7,819 bases of DNA from Thermoplasmata archaeon. Its GTDB lineage: Archaea > Thermoplasmatota > Penumbrarchaeia > Penumbrarchaeales > Penumbrarchaeaceae. The notes under the pieces are model-generated. The model saw only the letters and a program-made list of their open reading frames with translations. It was not told where the DNA came from and did not search any database. Positions 1-5,576 of the stretch are shown in pieces; positions within the stretch are counted from its first letter, which is position 1, and the number at the start of each line of letters is the position of its first letter. The stretch is from contig JAGLEG010000397.1 in assembly GCA_023145185.1 (NCBI GenBank), forward strand, positions 1-7,819, written 5' to 3'. Both the position numbers and the translations under genes were made by a program.

Positions 1-2
1 AT

Positions 3-149
3 CAGGATGACGTTCATCCCCCTGTGATGTCCGTTGTTCACTCTCCTCTTTTCGATCATGGGCAATCAACATCGGGAACGTACAAAAGCTTTACCGTCTC
101 GTCAGTGGAGAGGAGAACGGGGAAATTATTTAGACCACGATCGGCCTAA
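3..149 (+). CDS. Possible 3' end of an upstream gene (C-terminal tail only)
   Basis: The frame beginning at base 3 is open for 48 codons and ends at a TAA at 147-149. Its start reads roughly QDDVHPPVMSVVHSP, which faintly resembles the strand that opens Ig/FnIII-like repeats in secreted archaeal proteins (a D..PP.i..v..sP pattern). Nothing else identifies it. The frame could be open by chance, and codon use is not strongly like that of the clear genes. If real, it is the last part of a secreted or surface protein lying mostly left of the window, and the putative taw2 promoter would sit inside its last codons. Confidence 0.22.
   Translation, partial: QDDVHPPVMSVVHSPLFDHGQSTSGTYKSFTVSSVERRTGKLFRPRSA
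123..132 (+). promoter_or_regulatory. Putative TATA box of taw2
   Basis: AAATTATTTA is an AT-rich block in GC-rich surroundings and resembles an archaeal TATA element. It would place transcription start near 150-158, giving a leader of about 50 bases before the ATG at 205, or an almost leaderless message if ATG160 were used. The match to consensus is only fair. Confidence 0.28.
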
Positions 150-204
150 ACCGGCCCCGATGCCCGATCCAGCGCAAACCGAGGTTCCAGAGGATGGTCT
201 GAAA

Positions 205-1317
205 ATGACCTTGATATCGCCCAAGGCCATCGCCCAGGATGTCAGGGCAGTGGTGATGGAGAACAACCTCTTCGACCCGGGCAGAACCATGGGAAGGGGG
301 GACGACATGGTATTCTTTCCCTTGCTGGTCAGCGGGGGCCTCGAAGAGTTGAGATCCATGATGGGGCCGTTGATGAAGGATGTTCGGACGACCCCGGATA
401 TGTCCCTGACCCCGGCCAGAAGTGGCATGAGGCCGCCGATCGTTGATATCCGGACCAGGCTGACCCCATTGCTCACCGCATCCGAGATCTCCCGTCTTCC
501 AGGGCGATGGAGGATGCTTGGGGATTGTCTTGTCCTTGCAATCCCAGATGGGCTGGCACGTCACAGAGATGCCATTGCCAGAGCCTATCGCGACATCCTG
601 GGTGCGAGGTACGTCCTCAAAGACGTTGGGGGCATTTCGGGTGAGTTGAGGGAACCGAACATGGAGGTGCTTATTCCACCTGCCTCGGGCAACTGGGATG
701 TGGTGCACATCGAGAACGGGATAACGTATCGGATGGACCCCCGCAGGGTGATGTTCTCCCCGGGAAACGTTAACGTCAGGGTCGGGTCCCCAGAGCTGGT
801 GGGATCGCATCCCATCGCGGACCTGCTGGGCCCCCCGGATGAGAGGGGGGAGGTGATCCTTGACATGTTTGCGGGGATCGGATATTTCACGCTACCACTG
901 GCGGTTCACACGAACGTGGGCACGATGATCTCATGTGAGGTCAACCCCGGGTCGTATCACTATCTTCTGTCGAACATAAGCGAGAACCGCGTCGGGCACA
1001 ATCTTATCCCCGTATTGGGGGACAACAGGGAGCTTGAGGACCTTGGAGGAGTGGACCGGATCATGATGGGATATGTGGGAGGGACGGTGGAATACCTTCC
1101 CCATGCCCTCAAACACCTGAAGGAGAGGGGAGGTATGGTCCATCTCCACGACACTGTAGAGATCGAGAGAGGGCCCATGGAATTGATGGGAAGGGTGGAG
1201 GAGATCGCGGGCACGTTTGGCTACGTCCCCCGGTTGAGGGGCCATCAAAGGGTTAAATCATTCGCGCCAAGGATAGACCACGTGGTTCTGAACATCCTTT
1301 TCACTCCAGAGGCATGA
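205..1317 (+). CDS. taw2: tRNA(Phe) wybutosine aminocarboxypropyltransferase Taw2 (TYW2)
   Basis: Taw2 transfers the 3-amino-3-carboxypropyl group of S-adenosylmethionine to C7 of 4-demethylwyosine at position 37 of tRNA-Phe, in the cytoplasm. With ATG205 the protein has 370 residues. An N-terminal region (1-85) precedes a linker domain (about 86-190) with HIENGITYRMD (168-178) and FSPGNVNVR (184-192). A Rossmann SAM domain follows: DMFAGIGYFTLP (220-231), acidic E245, GDNRE (272-276) and DRIMMGYV (284-291). MGYV in place of the NLP of the m1G37 methylase Trm5 separates Taw2 from its close relative. ATG205 is preferred because GC-rich third codon positions begin there, the conserved N-terminal pattern begins there, and GAGG lies 11 bases upstream. 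ATG160 and ATG58 are in frame, but their codons look non-coding. Many Taw2 proteins are shorter (about 250-280 residues) and lack the first 80 or so. The usual ER of the FSP motif is VR here. Confidence 0.9.
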   Translation: MTLISPKAIAQDVRAVVMENNLFDPGRTMGRGDDMVFFPLLVSGGLEELRSMMGPLMKDVRTTPDMSLTPARSGMRPPIVDIRTRLTPLLTASEISRLPGRWRMLGDCLVLAIPDGLARHRDAIARAYRDILGARYVLKDVGGISGELREPNMEVLIPPASGNWDVVHIENGITYRMDPRRVMFSPGNVNVRVGSPELVGSHPIADLLGPPDERGEVILDMFAGIGYFTLPLAVHTNVGTMISCEVNPGSYHYLLSNISENRVGHNLIPVLGDNRELEDLGGVDRIMMGYVGGTVEYLPHALKHLKERGGMVHLHDTVEIERGPMELMGRVEEIAGTFGYVPRLRGHQRVKSFAPRIDHVVLNILFTPEA

Positions 1318-1374
1318 CCGTAACAAATATCTCCTTGTGGGGGGTGTTTTCCGGCGAATAATTCACTTATTATC

Positions 1375-1407
1375 GGGTAATTTCACGTATATTTTGGCCA
1401 ATTACCC
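1375..1407. repeat. Inverted repeat GGGTAATT-17-AATTACCC upstream of a TATA box
   Basis: Two perfect 8-base arms, 1375-1382 and 1400-1407, are separated by 17 bases. The right arm ends 6 bases before the TTAAATAT box at 1414. Its position just upstream of a promoter would suit an operator or activator site. A protein-binding role is inference; only the repeat is seen. Confidence 0.45.
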
Positions 1408-1413
1408 AAAGAG

Positions 1414-1421
1414 TTAAATAT
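1414..1421 (+). promoter_or_regulatory. Archaeal TATA box (TTAAATAT)
   Basis: TTAAATAT is preceded by purine-rich AAAGAG (1408-1413), which could serve as the BRE. This is the best TATA match in the gap between taw2 and trkA. It predicts transcription start at about 1441-1447, just before a run of GC-rich hairpins and about 290 bases upstream of the trkA start codon. Confidence 0.5.
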
Positions 1422-1442
1422 CGATATGTCGCCTGTGAGTTA

Positions 1443-1610
1443 AGGAAATCAGCCTCGATCACGGTGGGCGCCCAAAGGGGCCCATATAGAGCGAAGGGGT
1501 TAAAAAAGGGGGATCGGCCTTTTCCAAGGGCCGGCGATGTTTGCTTGATGGGGGTTCATCCATTGAACCCCCGGATCCCTTGTCAGGATCTTTCAAGGGT
1601 TTCGTTTTTT
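1443..1610 (+). ncRNA. Candidate structured RNA: small RNA or trkA 5' leader
   Basis: Four hairpins follow one another. H1 is 1465-1484 (TGGGC, bulged G, CCC, loop AAA, then GGGGCCCA). H2 is 1515-1533 (CGGCCTTT, loop TCC, AAGGGCCG with one G-T pair). H3 is 1550-1572 (perfect 9-base stem GGGGGTTCA/TGAACCCCC, loop TCCAT). H4 is 1577-1599 (CCCTTG/CAAGGG), followed by TTTCGTTTTTT. A TATA box lies 26-29 bases before the predicted start. GC-rich stems in an AT-rich gap, a promoter and a terminal T-tract are the usual signs of an archaeal non-coding RNA or structured leader. It does not match the tRNA, RNase P, SRP, C/D box or H/ACA patterns I can recall. The strand is not certain: read on the minus strand, H2 is followed by CCCCCTTTTTT. 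The start is approximate. Confidence 0.45.
1577..1610 (+). terminator. Hairpin plus T-tract terminator-like element
   Basis: CCCTTG (1577-1582) pairs with CAAGGG (1594-1599) and is followed at once by TTTCGTTTTTT (1600-1610). Archaeal RNA polymerase can terminate on T-tracts alone, so the six T residues at 1605-1610 are the main signal. It could end a small RNA or act as an attenuator upstream of trkA. The stem has only six base pairs. Confidence 0.45.
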
Positions 1611-1614
1611 CAGG

Positions 1615-1628
1615 ATGGTATTTACCAT
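1615..1628. repeat. Inverted repeat ATGGTA-TT-TACCAT
   Basis: Two perfect 6-base arms (1615-1620 and 1623-1628) are separated by TT. They lie between the T-tract and the trkA start. The two-base spacer is too short for an RNA hairpin loop, so a dimeric DNA-binding protein site is the more natural reading. A weaker GATAT-7-ATATC repeat lies at 1639-1655. Confidence 0.4.
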
Positions 1629-1670
1629 GGTCAAGCAGGATATATCATCGATATCTGGGGGTCATTTTTC

Positions 1671-1729
1671 AAATTTACACCCGATGGGAAAAGGTTATTA
1701 GAGTCATGGTTTCTCCAGATACAGGGGAA
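1671..1729 (+). promoter_or_regulatory. Possible proximal promoter and ribosome binding site of trkA
   Basis: AAATTTAC (1671-1678), after a TTTTTC run, is a fair TATA candidate and would start a transcript near 1700. AGGGGAA (1723-1729), with its last G six bases before ATG1734, is a reasonable Shine-Dalgarno sequence and supports that start codon. Whether trkA is transcribed from here or from the upstream box at 1414 cannot be told by eye. The same AT block read on the minus strand (GTAAATTT) could also be a TATA box. Confidence 0.35.
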
Positions 1730-1733
1730 TCAG

Positions 1734-3098
1734 ATGAAAAGTGTAGTGATCGCCGGCGGGGGTGATGTGGGATATCTTCTGGCCAGGACCCTCTCGGAAG
1801 AGGGCCATAACATCACGGTGATAGAGAAGGATCCAAAGGTTGCGAGAAAATTGGAGGACCTCGATGTTCTGGTGGTCCATGGAAATGCTGCCTCTCCGTT
1901 CACATTGAACAAGGCATATATCAACTCTGCTGATTTTCTAATCGCAGTAACCTCTTCGGACGAGGTGAACATGGCCTCATGCTCCATAGCCAGGAGCAGG
2001 GGATGCAGCACCCTTGCAAGGATAAACAATGAGGATTACATCAAGGACCCGGTCTCAACCGAGGACCTTAAGGACTGCGGTATCGAGGTCGCTTTCTGCC
2101 CCGAGCTCATCGCTGCCACTCACATGTCCAACATACTCTCGATACCTGTTCTCCTCGATTCACCCCTCTTTGGACAGGGAATGGTCCGTGTGATAGAGAC
2201 CAGGGTCGATCGGAGATCTCCCGTCATTGGAAAGGAGGTCAAGAGGCTGGGTTTTCCCAGGGAGGTCAACCTGGTAGCGATATACCGGAACGAGGAGGTG
2301 TTGATACCCCGTGGTTCCATAAAGCTGGAGCCGAACGACAGGGTGATCGCCATAATGCCCCTGGAAGGTGAGGAGAAGACCTCAAAGAAGGTCATGTCCA
2401 TTCTCGGCAAGCCGAGGTCCACGGACCTCAGGTCCAAGGTTCAGAAGGTGTTCATAGCCGGGGGCTCTCGAGTAGGCTATCACCTCGCCAAGATCCTCAA
2501 GGAGAACGATATCTCGGTGATATTGATCGAGGAGGATGAGGAGAGATGCACGACGCTCTCCGAAAGTCTACCCGGAGTGCTCGTAATACAGGGCTCCCCC
2601 ACGGACAAGGACCTGCTCATGGAGGAGGGCATTTCGGAGGCGGACACCTTCCTCGCGGTCACACAGAGGGAGGAGGTCAATATCCTTGCCTCTCTCATGG
2701 CCAAGCAGTACGGCGCCAGAAGGTCCATAGCGCTTGTGGACCGCCCCGATCTGAAATCGGTGCTTGAAGAGGTGGGCGTGGACCTTGTCATATCGCCCAG
2801 GTCGGTCACCCTTTCCACAATTTTGAAATATTTTCACAGAAAGGATTTCGAATCGATGGCCATCCTGAACCAGGGTGAGGTACACCTGGTGGAGATCAAG
2901 GTGAAACCCAGGTCGAAGTCTGCGAACAGGCGGATAGACAAGTTATCCATCCTGAGGAAACGCAACATCCTCATAGGTGCGATCGTCAGGGAAAAAGGCG
3001 TTTTGATCCCCAGAGGCGATACGATCGTTAAACCGGGTGACAGGCTTGTTATCTTTGCCAAAAGCATCTCCTTCAAAGCGCTCAAGGATTATTTCTGA
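1734..3098 (+). CDS. trkA: Trk potassium uptake system regulatory subunit TrkA
   Basis: This 454-residue cytoplasmic protein binds nucleotide and gates the TrkH channel. It carries two complete RCK units. The first Rossmann fold has GGGDVG (8-13) and ends its second strand with the acidic pair IEKD (30-33). The second has GGSRVG (243-248) and IEED (265-268). Each is followed by a TrkA_C domain (about 140-212 and 372-454) containing an LIPRG motif (190-194 and 424-428). The length matches the usual double-RCK TrkA of about 450-460 residues, as opposed to single-domain KtrA proteins. ATG1734 is chosen because MKSVVIAGGG is the normal family start and AGGGGAA precedes it. The frame stays open back to 1464, but that part is the structured non-coding gap. 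The gene lies 9 bases upstream of trkH, so the two are almost certainly cotranscribed. Confidence 0.95.
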   Translation: MKSVVIAGGGDVGYLLARTLSEEGHNITVIEKDPKVARKLEDLDVLVVHGNAASPFTLNKAYINSADFLIAVTSSDEVNMASCSIARSRGCSTLARINNEDYIKDPVSTEDLKDCGIEVAFCPELIAATHMSNILSIPVLLDSPLFGQGMVRVIETRVDRRSPVIGKEVKRLGFPREVNLVAIYRNEEVLIPRGSIKLEPNDRVIAIMPLEGEEKTSKKVMSILGKPRSTDLRSKVQKVFIAGGSRVGYHLAKILKENDISVILIEEDEERCTTLSESLPGVLVIQGSPTDKDLLMEEGISEADTFLAVTQREEVNILASLMAKQYGARRSIALVDRPDLKSVLEEVGVDLVISPRSVTLSTILKYFHRKDFESMAILNQGEVHLVEIKVKPRSKSANRRIDKLSILRKRNILIGAIVREKGVLIPRGDTIVKPGDRLVIFAKSISFKALKDYF

Positions 3099-3107
3099 GG
3101 TGTATGT
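3096..3107 (+). promoter_or_regulatory. Ribosome binding site that decides the trkH GTG start
   Basis: GAGGTG (3097-3102) begins inside the trkA stop codon TGA and ends 5 bases before GTG3108. This favours GTG3108 over the out-of-frame ATG at 3104 and over the later in-frame ATG (residue 10). The arrangement suggests translational coupling of trkA and trkH. Confidence 0.6.
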
Positions 3108-4556
3108 GTGAAGAAGGGGAACGTGCTGATCAGGATGTCGAGGATCAACGTGGTCATGATGGCCCTCTTTGGCACCTGTATGGTAATTGCGCTCCTCTAT
3201 GGTGATGACCCTTTTCCCACCCTGACCGGTTTCGGGATCCCATTCCTGATCGCCCTTGTGCTCTACGTACCCTACCTCGCCTCCTCAAAGGCGCAGGGGA
3301 GGTTTCCAAGAAAGACCAGGTACAAGATGACGATGGTGCTCTTTCTGTACGTCGTCCTCATAGGTTCCCTCCCTTTCATTATCGGCGTGGGAACGAACCT
3401 GATAGACGGCCTTTTCGAATCAATGGCGGGCTTTACAACGACGGGATTGACCTCCATCACGCCGGAGGAGTACTTCGATGTGGGCCACTCATTCATGTTC
3501 TACAGATGTGCGATACAGTGGGTGGGTGGCGGGTTCTATCTCATAGTCGCGTTCATGATCATATCGGACATCACTGATATCGGGGGCAGGACCATGGAGA
3601 TGGAGCTTTTCTCCCGGTTGGGACTCCGGTTGCGCCTATCAACGTTGCTTGTGAACATATCCATCATCTACGGCATATTCACCATCCTTGCGATGATATC
3701 ATTCAGGCTGGGGGGCCTCTCGATATTCGACTCGATGTGCCTCTCCCTGGGGACCGTCTCCACGGGTGGGTTGTACTCGCACGGGAGGAGTATAACGGGG
3801 GGCGTGGGCATCCAGATGCTCGTGGTCCTGTTCATGTTCCTTTCCGGTATGGGGTTCTATATTCACCTGAGCGTGCTCTCCGCCAGGGGCAGGTCAAGGA
3901 CCTTTTTCAGCAAGGAGAACATGATATACCTGTTGATCTCGGCGATGGTGCCGATAGTCGCCTTCATGATCCTTTTCTCCTCCGGCCTGGGTCTTGGAGG
4001 TTCCATATGGCGTGGTATATTCGCCTCGATCTCGGCATTGACCACCACCGGCTTTATGGTCGGCGGAATGGATGGCTGGCCTGACTCCATGGGTTTTCTC
4101 CTGATCATACTGATGCTGATCGGGGGTTCCACGATGTCGGTAGCATCCGGCTTCAAGATCCGGAGGGTACACCTTCTGGTAGCCGGCTTCATTGCAGACA
4201 TGAAAAAGAGCGCCCATCCAAGGGCGGTAACGCCGTTGAGTAGAGGTGAGAAGGCCGTTTCCACCAGAGCCCTTGAATCCGCCAACGTCTATTTCTTTTA
4301 CATGGTCATGATCCTGGCATTGACCACACTTATCTCACTGGTGTTCGAGGGGGATATATTTCCCACCATATCGCTCTGTGTGACCTCACTGACCAATTCG
4401 GGCATCGCATTTGGCAGATTCGCCGGAATTGAGGGCATAGCGTCCCTGAACCCCATAATGAAGACAATGCTTCTCTCCATCATGTTCCTGGGGAGGTTCG
4501 AGATACTTCTCCCCCTGTATCTGATGAGCCCCAGATCGTTCACCTTCAATGGGTGA
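3108..4556 (+). CDS. trkH: Trk potassium uptake system membrane subunit TrkH
   Basis: TrkH is the potassium-translocating membrane subunit. It works as a dimer with the TrkA ring bound on the cytoplasmic side. The 482-residue protein is hydrophobic throughout and shows the four pore repeats of the family: FTTTGLT (109-115), TVSTGGL (216-222), LTTTGF (311-316) and TNSGIAFG (429-436), each with the central filter glycine. Other family marks are QWVGGGFYLIV (137-147), the glycine-rich GGSTMSVASGFK loop (339-350) before the third-repeat gate region, and LGRFEILLPL (461-470) near the C-terminus. The length is normal. Translation from GTG3108 is backed by GAGGTG five bases upstream. A basic cytoplasmic stretch (about 365-390) separates repeats three and four. 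Its stop codon lies inside the 3' end of the opposing tRNase Z gene. Confidence 0.95.
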   Translation: MKKGNVLIRMSRINVVMMALFGTCMVIALLYGDDPFPTLTGFGIPFLIALVLYVPYLASSKAQGRFPRKTRYKMTMVLFLYVVLIGSLPFIIGVGTNLIDGLFESMAGFTTTGLTSITPEEYFDVGHSFMFYRCAIQWVGGGFYLIVAFMIISDITDIGGRTMEMELFSRLGLRLRLSTLLVNISIIYGIFTILAMISFRLGGLSIFDSMCLSLGTVSTGGLYSHGRSITGGVGIQMLVVLFMFLSGMGFYIHLSVLSARGRSRTFFSKENMIYLLISAMVPIVAFMILFSSGLGLGGSIWRGIFASISALTTTGFMVGGMDGWPDSMGFLLIILMLIGGSTMSVASGFKIRRVHLLVAGFIADMKKSAHPRAVTPLSRGEKAVSTRALESANVYFFYMVMILALTTLISLVFEGDIFPTISLCVTSLTNSGIAFGRFAGIEGIASLNPIMKTMLLSIMFLGRFEILLPLYLMSPRSFTFNG

Positions 4557-5517
4557 CCTCGATGACATTCCCATCTTCGGGAACCATGGCCCCCTCGAAC
4601 ACCTCTGTCGCCTGATCGATCAGGGGTTTCAGCTCCTCCTCCTTCTGGTATCTAGGCGAGATGTGGACCAGGAAGAGCCGGGAGACCTTCGCCCTCTTCG
4701 CAAGGGCTGCAGCGCCCCTCGCCGTTGAATGTCCGAAAGCAGCTGCAACCTCCTGATGGCTGTCGGCGAAGGTCGCCTCGTGGATGAGAACGGTGGCGCC
4801 ACGTGCCAACTCCTCCACCTCATCACACGGTGCGGTGTCCCCCGAATAGGCAAGGGAGATGCCATCTCTTGGAGGTCCAACCACCTCCCGTGGTACCACA
4901 GTCCTGACGTCGGGGCCAGATCCGATCGTGATATCTTCCCCCCTCTGCAGCATTCCCCATTTCGGGCCTTCAGGGATGTTGAGCTCAAGGGCCTTTTCCC
5001 GGTTGAACCTGCCCGGCCTGTCGGGCTCGTTGATCCTGTACGACAGGGAGGGGAGGCTCCCATGGGCGGCCCGCCCGCAGGAGATCGTTAGATGATCGAT
5101 AGAGAATGTGTCTCCGGGCTCCAGCTCGTGCCCCGATATATTGAAATTGGGGGAGAAAGGGCACATGGTAAGCCCCTTCTCAAGGGCTTCCAGGGTGCCA
5201 GCAGGGCCGTAAATATCCATGGGCGCATCTCTATCGTTGAGCGACATCGTCTGTACCAGTCCAGGAATGCCCAGGAAATGGTCGCCGTGAAGATGAGAGA
5301 CCAGGATCGCCCTGATCTTCATCGGGGATACGGGAGAGGAGAGGAGCTGCCTCTGTGTCCCTTCACCGCAATCAAGTAGAACGGTGGTGGACCCGGAGCT
5401 CACGGCGATGGAGGATACATTCCTCCTCTTCGACGGCCAACTTCCTCCCGTGCCAAGGAAACAGATGCGCATGTTGCGGTATCCTGAGGGATTTAGATGT
5501 AGTTTTCCCCGGGCCAT
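4546..5517 (-). CDS. rnz: Ribonuclease Z (tRNase Z, tRNA 3'-end endonuclease)
   Basis: tRNase Z removes 3' trailers from pre-tRNA so that CCA can be added. The 323-residue protein is a metallo-beta-lactamase fold enzyme. Counting from ATG5517, it has DCGEGTQRQL (49-58), the zinc motif SHLHGDH (74-80, ligands H75, H77, D79, H80), H152, GDT with D227, HEATF (246-250), GHSTA with H263, and a final ligand H285 in LVHISPRY. The stretch EPDRPGRFN to KWGMLQRGE (164-194) is the tRNase Z-type region absent from most other members of the fold. Family proteins normally begin at the second methionine (MRICFLGTGG, ATG5472). ATG5517 adds 15 residues with poor codon use, but a TATA-like block lies 23-30 bases before it and ATG5472 has only a weak Shine-Dalgarno sequence. 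The two starts cannot be separated by eye. The 3' end overlaps trkH by 11 bases. Confidence 0.95.
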   Translation of the reverse strand: MARGKLHLNPSGYRNMRICFLGTGGSWPSKRRNVSSIAVSSGSTTVLLDCGEGTQRQLLSSPVSPMKIRAILVSHLHGDHFLGIPGLVQTMSLNDRDAPMDIYGPAGTLEALEKGLTMCPFSPNFNISGHELEPGDTFSIDHLTISCGRAAHGSLPSLSYRINEPDRPGRFNREKALELNIPEGPKWGMLQRGEDITIGSGPDVRTVVPREVVGPPRDGISLAYSGDTAPCDEVEELARGATVLIHEATFADSHQEVAAAFGHSTARGAAALAKRAKVSRLFLVHISPRYQKEEELKPLIDQATEVFEGAMVPEDGNVIEVTH

Positions 5518-5536
5518 ATCTGTGCCAGGCCATATG

Positions 5537-5557
5537 TTTAATATTCAAATAATGATA
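5537..5557. promoter_or_regulatory. Back-to-back TATA elements of a divergent promoter
   Basis: This 21-base block is almost all A and T. Read to the left, TGAATATT (5547-5540) lies 23-30 bases before ATG5517 of tRNase Z. Read to the right, AAATAATG (5547-5554) lies 23-30 bases before ATG5577 of the hydrolase gene. Both distances fit archaeal promoters of leaderless messages, and neither start has a clear Shine-Dalgarno sequence. The two boxes touch, so the two promoters may compete for factor binding. Confidence 0.5.
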
Positions 5558-5576
5558 ACATGTCCGGTGTTCATTT

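Noticed and set aside
1..41. Start of a divergent minus-strand gene (ATG at 17 or GTG at 41)
   Set aside because: AGGGGG and GAGGAG lie nearby but directly against the start codons, there is no TATA box at the right distance, and only 5 to 13 codons are visible.
34..204. N-terminal extension of Taw2 from TTG34, ATG58 or ATG160
   Set aside because: Codons here lack the GC-rich third position seen from 205 onward, and a likely TATA box lies within. ATG160 cannot be fully excluded.
130..810. 226-residue minus-strand open frame
   Set aside because: It lies opposite the well-supported taw2 gene, matches no family I know and is the mirror of a GC-rich coding sequence.
1351..1377. Weak hairpin AATAA/TTATT with outer CCG/CGG as a taw2 terminator
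   Set aside because: The stem is interrupted, AT-rich and followed by no T-tract.
1550..1572. tRNA T-arm-like sequence (GGGGGTTCATCC)
   Set aside because: The stem is nine base pairs with a five-base loop. No acceptor, D or anticodon arm can be placed around it, so it is not a tRNA.
1464..1733. N-terminal extension of TrkA by 90 residues from GTG1464
   Set aside because: The frame is open, but codon use is unlike the genes, the sequence is dominated by hairpins, and TrkA proteins start at MKSVVIAGGG. The stretch has no domain.
3737..4084. 115-residue plus-strand frame inside trkH
   Set aside because: It is an alternate frame of the TrkH pore region, rich in Gly, Arg and Asp with no membrane pattern, and is a shadow frame.
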